NCBI RefSeq assembly: GCF_025996515.1
Contig: NZ_BLRH01000034.1
Coordinates: 868,001 to 932,000 of the forward strand
Reading direction: 5' to 3'
Length of the DNA stretch: 64,000 nucleotides
From: Rhizohabitans arisaemae
GTDB taxonomy: Bacteria; Actinomycetota; Actinomycetes; Streptosporangiales; Streptosporangiaceae
Shown here one piece after another: positions 24,763-34,097 of this stretch (position 1 is its first letter; each line of letters begins with the position of its first letter). Under the pieces are notes generated by a model. It saw only the letters and a list, made by a program, of their open reading frames with translations. It searched no databases and had not been told where the DNA came from. Both the position numbers and the translations under genes were made by a program.

Positions 24763-24912
24763 CGGGAACGTCCCTTTCGTGGAGCGGGTGGAGTGGCTTC
24801 AGCCTCCTCCGCCCGACACCATGATCGGAAACAGAAGTTCCCGGTGACCGCCACCGGGGTTTTCGGTTGCCGCCGGAAATAGCCGCTCATGTACGGTGAT
24901 GTCGTGATCGAC

Positions 24913-25812
24913 ATGGACATCCGGCAACTGCAGGCGTTCCTCATGGTGGCCCAGGAGCTGAACATCACCCGCGCCTCGGCCCGGCTGCACATCAGCCAGC
25001 AGACGCTGTCGACCCAGATCCAGCAGCTCGAACGGGCCATGGGCGCAACGCTCCTGGTCCGTACGTCGCGAGGCGTCCTGCTCACCCCCGCGGGCTGCGA
25101 ACTGGAACGCGGCGGAACGGCCGTGGTCTCCGACCTCGCCGAACTCACCGAGCGGGTACGGGCCGCGGACCGGGGCCGGCTCGGACGGCTCCGGCTGGCC
25201 TGCTGCCCCTACGCCACGGCGCTGTTCGCCACCGAGGTCGCGGACGCGATGGAAGCCGCGGTGCCCGGCCTCGAGGTCGACCTGACCAGCGTGTCCACCC
25301 CGCCGGAAGAACTCGCGCTCCTCCTCGCCGGCGAGGCCGACGCCGCGTTCATGTGGCTGCCGGTGGGAGACGCCCGCCTGAGCCACGCCTCCGTACGCAG
25401 CGACCGGCGCGCCGTCGCCCTGTCACCGGGACACCGGCTCGCGGACCGGGAGTCGGTGACCCTGGCCGATCTGGCCGGCGAACCGGTCATCCGCCCGGAC
25501 ATCTTCCTGTCCGAGGAGAACCTGTGCCACTGGCTGGCCGACCCCCGGCCGGACGGCACCCCGGCCCCGCGCGGTCCCGCCGTACGCAAAGTCGAGGACT
25601 GCCTGATGACGGTCGCCCGCGGCAAGGGGATCTGGCTGGCCCCCGAGCCGCTCAGCCACTGGGTTCCCGTAACGAACGTCCGCTGGCTGCCGGTCTCCGA
25701 CGCGGACCCTTCCGAACTCGGGCTCGTCTGGACCGACCGCGCCCCCGAACAGCTGATCGCGAGAATGATCGCCGAGGTCCGCACGGTGACCGGCTGGACC
25801 GAAAGCCGCTGA
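24913..25812 (+). CDS. LysR family regulator
   Basis: Protein of 299 aa starting MDIRQLQAFLMVAQELNIT, with the LysR helix-turn-helix ASARLHISQQTLSTQIQQLE at about 18-37. A periplasmic-binding-protein-like effector domain follows (about 90-295). ATG 24913 gives the standard LysR start; ATG 24889 or GTG 24904 would add up to eight residues. The divergent position to the SDR-MFS-SnoaL operon, 150 bases apart, predicts that it controls that operon in response to a small ligand. Confidence 0.88.
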   Translation: MDIRQLQAFLMVAQELNITRASARLHISQQTLSTQIQQLERAMGATLLVRTSRGVLLTPAGCELERGGTAVVSDLAELTERVRAADRGRLGRLRLACCPYATALFATEVADAMEAAVPGLEVDLTSVSTPPEELALLLAGEADAAFMWLPVGDARLSHASVRSDRRAVALSPGHRLADRESVTLADLAGEPVIRPDIFLSEENLCHWLADPRPDGTPAPRGPAVRKVEDCLMTVARGKGIWLAPEPLSHWVPVTNVRWLPVSDADPSELGLVWTDRAPEQLIARMIAEVRTVTGWTESR

Positions 25813-25824
25813 ACCGAGGCGCCC

Positions 25825-28026
25825 TCAGCCGGTCCGGGCCGCCTTGCGTGCCGCGGACAGCACGTCTTCCTCGCCGAGCAGCACCTGAGCCGTCGCCGGC
25901 CCGAGCGGCACGAAACTGTCCAGGCTGTTGACCCGGCTGAGGGCCCCGGGGAAACCGCCGTCGACGAGCGCCGCCACCACGGCCTCGGAGACCCCGCCCC
26001 CGGCCCGGGTCTCGTCCACCACCAGCACCCGCGAAACCCCCGAGACCGCCGCGAGCAGGCTCTCGACCGGCAGCGGGGACAGCCACTGCAGATCCACCAC
26101 CCGGACCTCGATCCCGTCCCGGGCGAGGACCCGCGCGGCCCGCAGACTCATCGGCACCCCGTTGCCGAAGGTCACCATGGCCAGGTCGGCGCCGTCCCGC
26201 ACCGTGCGGACCCGGCCCAGCGGGGCCTGCCCGGCCGCCCAATCCGGCGGCGCGGCGTAGGGGGCCAGCCAGCCGCCGTCGCCCTCGTCGTGCAGGTCAC
26301 GCCGGTGGTAGAGCGCGATCGGCTCCAGGAAGACGCAGACCCGACCCTCCTGTTCGGCCAGGGCCAGGCATTGCCGCAGAAGCGCCGGGGCGCTTGCCGG
26401 GTGGGAGGCCACCGCCAGCGCCAGGCCGGGGATGTCGCGGAGCACCGCCACCGAGTTGTCGTTGTGGAAATGCCCGCCGAACCCCTTCTGGTAGGCCAGG
26501 CCGGCGATCCGCACCACCATCCCGTTCTGGTACCGGCCCGCCGAGAAGAACCGGAGCGAGGCGGCCTCCCCGCGCAGCTGGTCCTCGGCGTTGTGCAGGT
26601 AGGCCAGGTACTGGATCTCCGGGATGGGCAGGGCCCCGGTCAGCGCGCTCCCCAGCGCGATCCCCAGGATCGTCTGCTCGTCCAGCAGGGTGTCGAACAC
26701 GCGGGTCGCGCCGAACGCCTTCCGCAGACCGCGGGTGACGCCGTAGACGCCGCCCTTGCGCGCCACGTCCTCGCCGAACACCAGGGCTTGCGGCCAGGTG
26801 AGCATCGCGTCGTGCAGGGCCGCGTTGACGGACTGGGCGAGGGTCAGCGGCCCACGCGCCTCGGGTGGCCTGCCGCCGAACACCGGTGCCCGGCCGGCGC
26901 CGGGGCGGGTGGCCGCGGCGCTCACCTCCGGCAGGCGGCGCTCGGTCAGCGGGGCGACGACGGCCTGCGGGCTGTCCAGCCGCCTGACCCGGCCGACCAG
27001 CTCCCGCGCCTGCCCCATCACCTGCTCGCGCGTCGCCTCGTACCGGGCGAGCGTCTCGGCCGGGCTCAGCACACCGCGGCGGGCCAGCAGCGCCGCCGTC
27101 GCCAGGATCGGGTCGCGGTCGTAGTCGGCGAGGATCTCGCCGCGGGTCCGGTAGGCCGCCTCCGCGTCGGACCCGGCGTGCCCCATGAAACGGACGGTCC
27201 GCAGGTGCAGCACCGCCGGACGGCGCGACTCCCGGACCCCGGCGGCCACCTCGGCCGCACCGGCCAGCAGGCCCGCCGGGTCGGTCCCGTCCACCGCCGT
27301 GTACTCGACGCCGGGCAGCGACGACAGCGCCCGGCGGGTCCAGCCGCGGGGGGAGCGGACGCTGATCCCGATCCCGTTGTCCTCGCACACCAGCAGCAGC
27401 GGCAGCGGCAGACCCTGATGCGCGCAGTAGCCGGCCGCGTTCATCGCGCCGGCGGCCGTGGAGTGGTTGGCCGAGGCGTCGCCGAAACTGCACACCACCA
27501 CCGAGTCGGCGGGGACGTCGCCGGTCGGCAGGCCCCGGCCCAGCGCGAACGCCATGCCGAGGGCCCGGGGCAGGTGGGAGGAGATGGTGGAGGTCTGCGG
27601 CACGATGTTCAGCCCGCGGTGGCCGAACACCTTGTGCCGGCCACCGGAGATGGGGTCCCGGCGGGAGGCCGTCGCCGAGTGCAGCACGTCCGCGACCGGG
27701 CTGGAGCCGGGCACCTGACCGGCCCGGGCCGCGTAGAAGCCGCCGGACCGGTAGTGCAGCAACGCCGGATCGGTGGGACGCAGGGCCAGCGCGACGGCGG
27801 CGTTGCTCTCGTGACCGCTGGAGCCGATCGTGTAGAAACCCTCCTGCCGCGACTGCAGCCAGCGCAACGCGAAGTCCAGGTGGCGGCTCTGCAGCTGCGC
27901 GTCCAGATACGCGAGCAGCAGCCCGGGGTCCGCGCCGGACGCGGCGGCGCCGGGGGTCTCGGGGAGGGGCTCGCCTTCGGACCACTCGGTGAGACGTCGC
28001 ACCAGATGGTCGTCGATCGACTCCAC
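25825..28026 (-). CDS. 2-oxoacid dehydrogenase E1, alpha and beta fused
   Basis: Thiamine-diphosphate enzyme of 733 aa. The alpha part (about 1-400) has SSGHESNAAVALALRPTD, the ThDP/Mg motif GDASANHSTAAGAMNAAG and CEDNGIGISVRSPRGW. The beta part (from about 415) has LVFGEDVARKGGVYGVTRGL, the Glu-containing EIQYLAYLHNAEDQL and VDLQWLSPLPVESLL. It decarboxylates a branched-chain or related 2-oxoacid, normally passing the acyl group to an E2 lipoyl protein. No E2 or E3 gene lies nearby, so it must borrow them or work differently. GTG 28026 has AAAGGA six bases upstream. It ends the minus-strand operon with two ABC permease genes. Confidence 0.88.
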   Translation of the reverse strand: MESIDDHLVRRLTEWSEGEPLPETPGAAASGADPGLLLAYLDAQLQSRHLDFALRWLQSRQEGFYTIGSSGHESNAAVALALRPTDPALLHYRSGGFYAARAGQVPGSSPVADVLHSATASRRDPISGGRHKVFGHRGLNIVPQTSTISSHLPRALGMAFALGRGLPTGDVPADSVVVCSFGDASANHSTAAGAMNAAGYCAHQGLPLPLLLVCEDNGIGISVRSPRGWTRRALSSLPGVEYTAVDGTDPAGLLAGAAEVAAGVRESRRPAVLHLRTVRFMGHAGSDAEAAYRTRGEILADYDRDPILATAALLARRGVLSPAETLARYEATREQVMGQARELVGRVRRLDSPQAVVAPLTERRLPEVSAAATRPGAGRAPVFGGRPPEARGPLTLAQSVNAALHDAMLTWPQALVFGEDVARKGGVYGVTRGLRKAFGATRVFDTLLDEQTILGIALGSALTGALPIPEIQYLAYLHNAEDQLRGEAASLRFFSAGRYQNGMVVRIAGLAYQKGFGGHFHNDNSVAVLRDIPGLALAVASHPASAPALLRQCLALAEQEGRVCVFLEPIALYHRRDLHDEGDGGWLAPYAAPPDWAAGQAPLGRVRTVRDGADLAMVTFGNGVPMSLRAARVLARDGIEVRVVDLQWLSPLPVESLLAAVSGVSRVLVVDETRAGGGVSEAVVAALVDGGFPGALSRVNSLDSFVPLGPATAQVLLGEEDVLSAARKAARTG

Positions 28027-28043
28027 TGTCTTTCCTTTCGGGC

Positions 28044-28928
28044 CTAGCGGCCGGACCGGCCGCGCAACCGCGGGTCCAGCGCGTCGCGGAGGGTGTCGCC
28101 CAGCAGATTGAACCCGAGGACGGTGATCATGATGCAGATCCCGGGAACCAGCGACGGCCACAGCGACAGTTCCATGAACGCCTTGCCCGAGGAGAGCATC
28201 GACCCCCACGACGGCTGCGGCGGCTGCACCCCGAGACCCAGATACCCCAGCGACGCCTCGATGAGGATCGCGTAGGCCAGGCTCGTGGTGAACTGCACCG
28301 CGATGGGGGCGACCGAGTTCGGCAGCACGTACTTGAAGATGATGCGGGCGCTGCTCAACCCGACCGCGTGCGCCGACTCCACGTACGGCTCCTTGCTGAC
28401 CGACAGGGCGGTGCCGCGCACGATCCGGGCGAAGCTCGGGATGAAGACGATGACCAGCGCCAGGATGAGGTTCTCCGTCCCCGGACCCCGCGCGGCGACC
28501 ACGGCCAAGGCCAGCAGCAGCGTCGGGAAGGAGAAGAGCACGTCCATCACCGGGGTGATCACGCCGTCGAGGACTCCCCGGTAGAACCCGGCCAGCAGGC
28601 CGAGCACGACCCCGATCACCCCGGCGCAGGTCACCACGATCAGGCTGACGGTCAGCGACGTCCGCGCCCCGTAGAGGGCACGGCTGAGCAGGTCCCGCCC
28701 CGCCTCGTCGGCGCCCAGCGGGAAGACGCCGCCCGGGGTCTCCAGCCGCCGACTGGACATGGCGGTGGGGTCGTAGGGGGCGATCAGCGGGGCGAGTACG
28801 GCCGCCAGCGTCATGACGACCACGATGACCATGCCGACCGCGCCGATGCGGTCCTTCAGGATCACGCGGAGCAGGCGCAGGCCGTCGCGGCGCGCGGCCG
28901 GCGGCGCGGGAGCGGGTTCAGTGACCAC
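28044..28928 (-). CDS. Dipeptide/oligopeptide ABC permease (DppC type)
   Basis: Inner-membrane permease of 294 aa. After a Pro/Ala-rich N-terminus and a first membrane segment come the DppC hallmarks: PHLGADEAGRDLLSR-like FPLGADEAGRDLLSRALYGA, the EAA-type loop EPYVESAHAVGLSSARIIFK, and the end NLLGDTLRDALDPRL. It partners the DppB gene, overlapping its end by 11 bases. GTG 28928 is the start. Only 17 bases separate it from the E1 gene, so transport and catabolism are co-expressed. Confidence 0.92.
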   Translation of the reverse strand: MVTEPAPAPPAARRDGLRLLRVILKDRIGAVGMVIVVVMTLAAVLAPLIAPYDPTAMSSRRLETPGGVFPLGADEAGRDLLSRALYGARTSLTVSLIVVTCAGVIGVVLGLLAGFYRGVLDGVITPVMDVLFSFPTLLLALAVVAARGPGTENLILALVIVFIPSFARIVRGTALSVSKEPYVESAHAVGLSSARIIFKYVLPNSVAPIAVQFTTSLAYAILIEASLGYLGLGVQPPQPSWGSMLSSGKAFMELSLWPSLVPGICIMITVLGFNLLGDTLRDALDPRLRGRSGR

Positions 28929-29859
28929 TGCGGAGCCTCGGATCCAGGTAGACGTAGATGAGGTCGACGAGAAGGTTGACCACGACGTAGAAGAAGGCGA
29001 GGAACAGCAGGGTGCCCTGGACCACGGGGTAGTCCCGCTGGCTGATCCCGCGGATCACCATGGTGCCGAGGCCCGGCCAGGAGAAGACCTGCTCCACCAC
29101 GACGGTGCCGCCGAGCAGTGCCCCGGCCTGGATGCCGAGGACGGTGACCACGGGGATCAGGGAGTTGCGCAGCGCGTGCCGTACGACGACGACGTGCTCG
29201 CCCAGCCCTTTGGCGCGGGCGGTGCGCACGTAGTCCTGGTTGAGGACTTCGAGCATGCTGGACCGGGTCATGCGCATGCTGATCGCGGCCAGGCTGGCGC
29301 CCAGGGTGACGGCCGGAAGGATGAGGTAGCGCAGGTCGGCGAGGCCGCCGTCCCCCGATCCCTGGGAGGGGAGCCAGCCCAGGGTGACCGAGAAGACGTA
29401 CACGAGCAGGATGCCGAGCCAGAAGTTGGGCAGCGACAGGCCGACCAGTGAGATCAGGCGGGAGGCCGCGTCCAGGACGCCGTTGCGCTTGGTGGCGCTG
29501 ACCACGCCGAACGGGATCGAGATGAGGATCGAGACCACCAGCGCGGAGACGGCCAGCAGCAGGGTGGCGGGGAAGCGGTCCGCGATCTCGGACAGCACCG
29601 GCTGGCCGCTGCGCATCGAGGTACCGAGGTCGCCTTGGAGCAGGCCGCCGAACCAGTGCAGGAACTGTTCGTGGATCGGCATGTCGAGTCCGAAGTAGCG
29701 GCGCATCTCGGCTTCGACCTGGGGGTCGGCGAAGTCCTCCCCCATGATCGAGCTGATGACGTCACCGGGGATCATCCGGATCACGAAGAACGAGATGACT
29801 GAGATGCCGAGTAGTACCGGCACGACCGAGACCAGGCGGATCAGCATGATGCGCAGCAA
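28918..29859 (-). CDS. Dipeptide/oligopeptide ABC permease (DppB type)
   Basis: Inner-membrane permease of 313 aa starting with the typical IRLVSVVPVLLGISVISFFV and RMIPGD. The EAA loop is NQDYVRTARAKGLGEHVVVV, and the C-terminus LVDLIYVYLDPRLRSGH is normal. TTG 29859 is the start because AGGAG lies seven bases upstream; ATG 29847 is an alternative. It is the first gene of the permease-permease-E1 operon. No extracellular binding protein gene is present on either side. Confidence 0.92.
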   Translation of the reverse strand: MLRIMLIRLVSVVPVLLGISVISFFVIRMIPGDVISSIMGEDFADPQVEAEMRRYFGLDMPIHEQFLHWFGGLLQGDLGTSMRSGQPVLSEIADRFPATLLLAVSALVVSILISIPFGVVSATKRNGVLDAASRLISLVGLSLPNFWLGILLVYVFSVTLGWLPSQGSGDGGLADLRYLILPAVTLGASLAAISMRMTRSSMLEVLNQDYVRTARAKGLGEHVVVVRHALRNSLIPVVTVLGIQAGALLGGTVVVEQVFSWPGLGTMVIRGISQRDYPVVQGTLLFLAFFYVVVNLLVDLIYVYLDPRLRSGH

Positions 29860-29911
29860 CGGTCAGCTCCTTGGTGCAGGGGGTGGTTCTAGCCGACCCT
29901 GTGCCGGGCGT

Positions 29912-30403
29912 TCAGCTCAGGTCGGCCGGTGCGTCGTCGATCGCGATGTCCCGGGCCCACTCGTGGGCCCGCTTGGCGACCCGCAGCACCATGACGGTCC
30001 GGCTCTCCATCAGCCCGTCCAGGTTGCCCAGACGCTCCGTCCAGAACGTGCGCATCTCGTTGCTGGACGCGAAGTAGCCGACCGCGACGATGTCGAATTG
30101 CCCGGTCACGTGGTAGACGTAGGAGATTTCCGGCATGGCGACGAGCTGCTCGATGAGCTGCTCGGTGGCGCCGGGGGCACTCTGAATCTCGAACAGGGTG
30201 TGGACGGGACGCCCCATGAACGGGGCGCTGGGGATCGCGGCGAAGTGCAGCTGGCCTTCGGCCACGAGTCTCTCCACCCGCCGCCGCACCGAACCCTCCG
30301 ACAGCCCCACTTTGGCCGCCAGCGCCACGTTGGTCTGGCGCGGGTCCCGGACCAGCTCGCGAATGATGCTGCGATCTTTCTCGATCGAGCTCTTCGACGC
30401 CAT
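29912..30403 (-). CDS. Lrp/AsnC family regulator
   Basis: Protein of 163 aa. The N-terminal helix-turn-helix is IIRELVRDPRQTNVALAAKV, then GLSEGSVRRRVERLV. The C-terminal AsnC/RAM ligand-binding domain is VHTLFEIQSAP to TVMVLRVAKRA. Regulators of this family sense amino acids or their 2-oxoacids. It sits between the minus-strand permease/E1 operon and the plus-strand ATPase/dehydrogenase operon, so it is the obvious candidate to control both halves. ATG 30403 avoids a non-conserved N-terminal extension. Confidence 0.9.
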   Translation of the reverse strand: MASKSSIEKDRSIIRELVRDPRQTNVALAAKVGLSEGSVRRRVERLVAEGQLHFAAIPSAPFMGRPVHTLFEIQSAPGATEQLIEQLVAMPEISYVYHVTGQFDIVAVGYFASSNEMRTFWTERLGNLDGLMESRTVMVLRVAKRAHEWARDIAIDDAPADLS

Positions 30404-30528
30404 GATGCTCCATTTCAGAGAAGTGTCGGTATTCGGCGCTTCGGTGAGCCTAGACGACGATGATCGGATATGCAACACTCCCGATTGACGAATAGCGACG
30501 CTTGTGCGTGTTATCTGCAGGGGGTTCG

Positions 30529-31575
30529 ATGGCCTTGCTCGACGTGCGGGACCTGCGTACCGAGTTCCGCGCCGCGCGGGGGTCTGTGACGGCTGTCGAC
30601 GGAGTGTCGTTCAGCGTCGACGCAGGCGAGATGGTGGCGCTGGTCGGCGAATCCGGGTGCGGGAAGTCGGCCACCGCCCAGTCGATCATGGGACTGGTGG
30701 TGCCCCCGGCCGGCCGGGTCACCGGCGGCCAGGTGCTCTTCCAAGGACAGGACCTGCTCACGATGAAACCCCGTGAGCTGCGCGCCGTCCGAGGCAAGGG
30801 CATCGCCATGATCTTCCAGGACCCCATGACCTCGCTGAATCCGGTGCTCACCATCGGCAAGCAGCTCACCGAATCCCTCCGGCTGCACCTGGGGCTGGGC
30901 AACCGGGCGGCCCGGGCCCGGGCGGTCGAACTCCTGGAGACGGTGCGCATCCCCGCCCCGGAGACCCGCCTGGGCTCCTACCCCCACCAGTTCTCCGGCG
31001 GCATGCGCCAGCGCGTCATGATCGCGATGGCCCTCTCCTGCGAGCCGCGGCTGATCCTGGCCGACGAGATCACCACCGCGCTCGACGTCACCATCCAGGC
31101 GCAGATCCTCGAACTCCTGCGCGACCTGGCCGGGGAGACCGGCACCGCGGTGCTGTTCATCACCCACGACCTCGGCGTCGTCGCCGGGATGGCCGAGCGG
31201 GTCAACGTCATGTACGCGGGCCAGATCGTCGAGCGCGCCGACACCGTCGATCTCTTCCACCGGCCGCAGATGCCCTACACCTGGGGACTGCTCGGCTCCG
31301 TCCCGCGACTGGATCAGGCGCGCGGCGGCAGACTCCGCCCGATCGCCGGGCAGCCGCCCGAGCTGTCCGACATGCCGCCCGGCTGCCGGTTCTCGCCCCG
31401 ATGCGTCCACGCCCAGGACGTCTGCCGCCGATCCCCGCCGACGCTGACACCGGTACGGGGGGCCGACGACGACCCGAGCAGGCTCACCCGGTGCTGGGGC
31501 ATGCAGGCCGTACCCGAAGGCGGCTGGCTGTCCCTGGACGACCGGTACGCCGACCAGCCGACCGAGGAGAAGTGA
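30529..31575 (+). CDS. Dipeptide ABC ATP-binding protein (DppD type)
   Basis: Cytosolic ATPase of 348 aa: Walker [13 protein letters not shown], signature [12 protein letters not shown], Walker B region [14 protein letters not shown], and the C-terminal oligopeptide-ABC extension with cysteines ([14 protein letters not shown]). In Walker B the usual DEPTTALD is DEITTALD, a Pro to Ile change next to the catalytic Glu; the Glu itself is kept. ATG 30529 follows AGGGGG. It starts the plus-strand half of the catabolic island and overlaps the next ATPase gene by one base (TGATG). Confidence 0.93.
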   Translation: MALLDVRDLRTEFRAARGSVTAVDGVSFSVDAGEMVALVGESGCGKSATAQSIMGLVVPPAGRVTGGQVLFQGQDLLTMKPRELRAVRGKGIAMIFQDPMTSLNPVLTIGKQLTESLRLHLGLGNRAARARAVELLETVRIPAPETRLGSYPHQFSGGMRQRVMIAMALSCEPRLILADEITTALDVTIQAQILELLRDLAGETGTAVLFITHDLGVVAGMAERVNVMYAGQIVERADTVDLFHRPQMPYTWGLLGSVPRLDQARGGRLRPIAGQPPELSDMPPGCRFSPRCVHAQDVCRRSPPTLTPVRGADDDPSRLTRCWGMQAVPEGGWLSLDDRYADQPTEEK

Positions 31576-32630
31576 TGTCCGAGCCGACCTCCGCCGCCGC
31601 GGGCGCCGTGGCCGTGGCGCCCCCGCAGGACCGCCCCGTCCTCCTGCGGGTACGCGACCTGGCCGTCGACTTCAAGGTCCCGGTCAAAGGGTCGCTGCGG
31701 GCGGCCCGCCTGCGCGCCGTGGCCGGCGTGGACCTCGACGTCCACCGGGGGGAGATCCTCGGCGTGGTCGGCGAGTCGGGGTGCGGCAAGTCCACCACCG
31801 GCCGGGCGATCCTGCAGCTCCTCAAACCGAGTGAGGGTACGGTCGCCTTCGACGGGGTCGAGCTCACCACGCTCGCCCGCGGCCGGATGCGGGCGATGCG
31901 CCGCCGCATGCAGATGATCTTCCAGGATCCCTACGCGTCGCTGAACCCCCGGATGACGATCGGGGAGCTCATCGAGGAGCCCCTCCTGGTGCACTCCGAC
32001 GCGACGGCCCGGGAACGCCGGGCCAAGGCGCTGGAGACCATGCGCCTGGTCGGGGTCAGCCCGCACTGGCACGAGCGCTACCCGCACGAGCTCTCCGGCG
32101 GGCAGCGCCAGCGCGTCGGCATCGCCCGGGCGCTCGTCAGCAACCCCGAGTTCATCGTCGCCGACGAGCCGGTGTCCGCCCTGGACGTCTCCATCCAGGC
32201 GCAGATCGTCAACCTGCTGGAGTCGCTCCAGGAGGAACTCGGCCTCACCATGATGTTCATCGGGCACGACCTGGCCGTGGTGCGCCACCTGTGCGACCGC
32301 ATCGCGGTCATGTACCTCGGCACCGTCGTGGAGATCGGCGACTGCGAAAGCCTCTACACCCGGCCGCGGCACCCCTACACCCAGGCGCTGCTCTCGGCCG
32401 TACCGATCCCCGACCCGCTGGTCGAAGCCGAGCGACGGCGCCGGATCCTCAAAGGCGACGTGCCGAGCCCCCTCAACCCGCCCACCGGCTGCCGGTTCCG
32501 CACCCGGTGCTGGAAAGCCCAGGAGATCTGCGGGACGCAGGTGCCGGCGCTGACCGCCGAGAGCACCGGCCACCAGGTCGCCTGCCACTTCCCCGAAGAA
32601 CCCGGCCCGGAGTCGCCGGCCGGCACGTGA
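31575..32630 (+). CDS. Dipeptide ABC ATP-binding protein (DppF type)
   Basis: Cytosolic ATPase of 351 aa with Walker [13 protein letters not shown], signature LSGGQRQRVGIA and Walker B FIVADEPVSALDVS, plus the oligopeptide-ABC C-terminal cysteine region CRFRTRCWKAQEIC. It pairs with the preceding DppD-type ATPase and the two permeases on the other strand to form a complete inner-membrane importer, apart from the missing binding protein. ATG 31575 overlaps the stop of the previous gene (TGATG). Confidence 0.93.
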   Translation: MSEPTSAAAGAVAVAPPQDRPVLLRVRDLAVDFKVPVKGSLRAARLRAVAGVDLDVHRGEILGVVGESGCGKSTTGRAILQLLKPSEGTVAFDGVELTTLARGRMRAMRRRMQMIFQDPYASLNPRMTIGELIEEPLLVHSDATARERRAKALETMRLVGVSPHWHERYPHELSGGQRQRVGIARALVSNPEFIVADEPVSALDVSIQAQIVNLLESLQEELGLTMMFIGHDLAVVRHLCDRIAVMYLGTVVEIGDCESLYTRPRHPYTQALLSAVPIPDPLVEAERRRRILKGDVPSPLNPPTGCRFRTRCWKAQEICGTQVPALTAESTGHQVACHFPEEPGPESPAGT

Positions 32631-32638
32631 GGACCTCG

Positions 32639-34090
32639 ATGACGACACACTCCCCGCCCGTCCCCTGTCATCTCAACCTCGTCGACGGCCGCTGGGTCGA
32701 CGGCGAGCGGCGCCCCAACCTCAACCCCGCCCGTCCCGGGGAGACCGTCGCCGAGTACGCGGCCGCGGACCGGGCCGTCGTCAAGGAGGCCGTCGACGCG
32801 GCCGGCCGGGCCCGGCCCGGCTGGGCCTCGACCCCGGTCGGGGAGCGCATGCGGCTCCTGGACCGGATCGGCGCGACGATCCTGCGCCGGGTCGAGGAGC
32901 TGGCCGTCCTCCTCTCCCGCGAGGAGGGCAAACTGCTGGCCGAGGCGCGGGGCGAGGTGACCCGCGCCGGCCAGACGTTCCGCTACTACGCCCATCAGCT
33001 GCTCCAGCCCGAGGGGGAGATCTACGCCAGCACCCGCGAACGCGCCTCCGCCGAGGTACGCCGCCGGCCCCTCGGCGTCGTCGGCGTCATCACGCCGTGG
33101 AACTATCCGTGGGCCATCCCCGCCTGGAAGGTCGCGCCCGCGCTGGCCTACGGCAACACCGTGGTGCTGAAGCCGGCCGAGCTGGTCACCGCCTCAGCCG
33201 GGGAGATGGCCAGGATCATCACCGACGCCGGCGTCCCGCCGGGCGTGTTCAACCTGGTGATGGGGGACGGCCCGACGGCCGGCGAGGAGCTGCTCACCTC
33301 GGACGGGATCGACGGCGTCTCCTTCACCGGCGGAACCGCCACCGGGCGGCACGTCGCCCGGCGGTGCGTCGAGTACGGCAACAAGCGGTTCCAGCTGGAG
33401 ATGGGCGGCAAGAACCCCCTCGTCGTCCTGGACGACGCCGACCTGGAGGTCGCCGTACGCTGCGCCCTGGACGGCGGCTTCTTCAGCACCGGGCAGCGCT
33501 GCACCGCCTCCAGCCGACTGGTCGTCCAGTCCGGGATCCACGACCGGTTCGTCGACGCGCTCACCAAGGCCACCCGGGCGCTGCGGGTCGGCGACCCGCT
33601 GGACGAGCGGAGCCAGCTCGGCCCGGTGGCCTCCCCCGACCAGCTCGCCCGGAACCTGGAGTACGTCGAGATCGGCCGCAGGGAGGGCGCGACCGCCGTC
33701 GCGGGGGGAGACCACACGGCCGAGGAGGGGCAGTTCATGCGCCCCACCCTGTTCGTCGGGGCGCGCAACGACATGCGGCTCGCCCGGGAGGAGATCTTCG
33801 GTCCGGTGAGCTGCGTCATCAAGGTCGACGACTTCGACGAGGCGGTCGCCGTGGCGGGCGACACCCGCTACGGGCTCTCCTCGGGGATCGTCACCACCTC
33901 CCTGTCCGCCGCGGAACGGTTCAAGCGGCTGTCCAGGTCCGGCATCGTCACCGTCAACCTCCCCACCGCCGGAACCGAACTGCACCTGCCCTTCGGCGGC
34001 ACCGGGGAATCCAACCACGGGCCGCGTGAGCAGGGCGCCTACGCCCGCGACTTCTACACCGTCCCCGTCACCTGCTACACGGGATGGTGA
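32639..34090 (+). CDS. NAD(P)-dependent aldehyde dehydrogenase
   Basis: Cytosolic enzyme of 483 aa. Active-site residues are present: Asn155 in TPWNYPWA, Glu254 in LEMGGKN and Cys288 in GQRCTAS. The blocks PFGGTGESNHGPREQG and the overall length fit the group containing 2,5-dioxopentanoate (alpha-ketoglutarate semialdehyde) and related dehydrogenases. It oxidises an aldehyde to an acid; the context (peptide-type importer, 2-oxoacid E1, 2-hydroxyacid dehydrogenase, Lrp) suggests an amino-acid-derived aldehyde. ATG 32639 is eight bases past the ATPase gene. Confidence 0.9.
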   Translation: MTTHSPPVPCHLNLVDGRWVDGERRPNLNPARPGETVAEYAAADRAVVKEAVDAAGRARPGWASTPVGERMRLLDRIGATILRRVEELAVLLSREEGKLLAEARGEVTRAGQTFRYYAHQLLQPEGEIYASTRERASAEVRRRPLGVVGVITPWNYPWAIPAWKVAPALAYGNTVVLKPAELVTASAGEMARIITDAGVPPGVFNLVMGDGPTAGEELLTSDGIDGVSFTGGTATGRHVARRCVEYGNKRFQLEMGGKNPLVVLDDADLEVAVRCALDGGFFSTGQRCTASSRLVVQSGIHDRFVDALTKATRALRVGDPLDERSQLGPVASPDQLARNLEYVEIGRREGATAVAGGDHTAEEGQFMRPTLFVGARNDMRLAREEIFGPVSCVIKVDDFDEAVAVAGDTRYGLSSGIVTTSLSAAERFKRLSRSGIVTVNLPTAGTELHLPFGGTGESNHGPREQGAYARDFYTVPVTCYTGW

Positions 34091-34097
34091 ACACCCC

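Noticed and set aside
26290-28047. 585-codon plus-strand frame over the E1 gene
   Set aside because: Exact shadow of the fused E1 gene with no family features.
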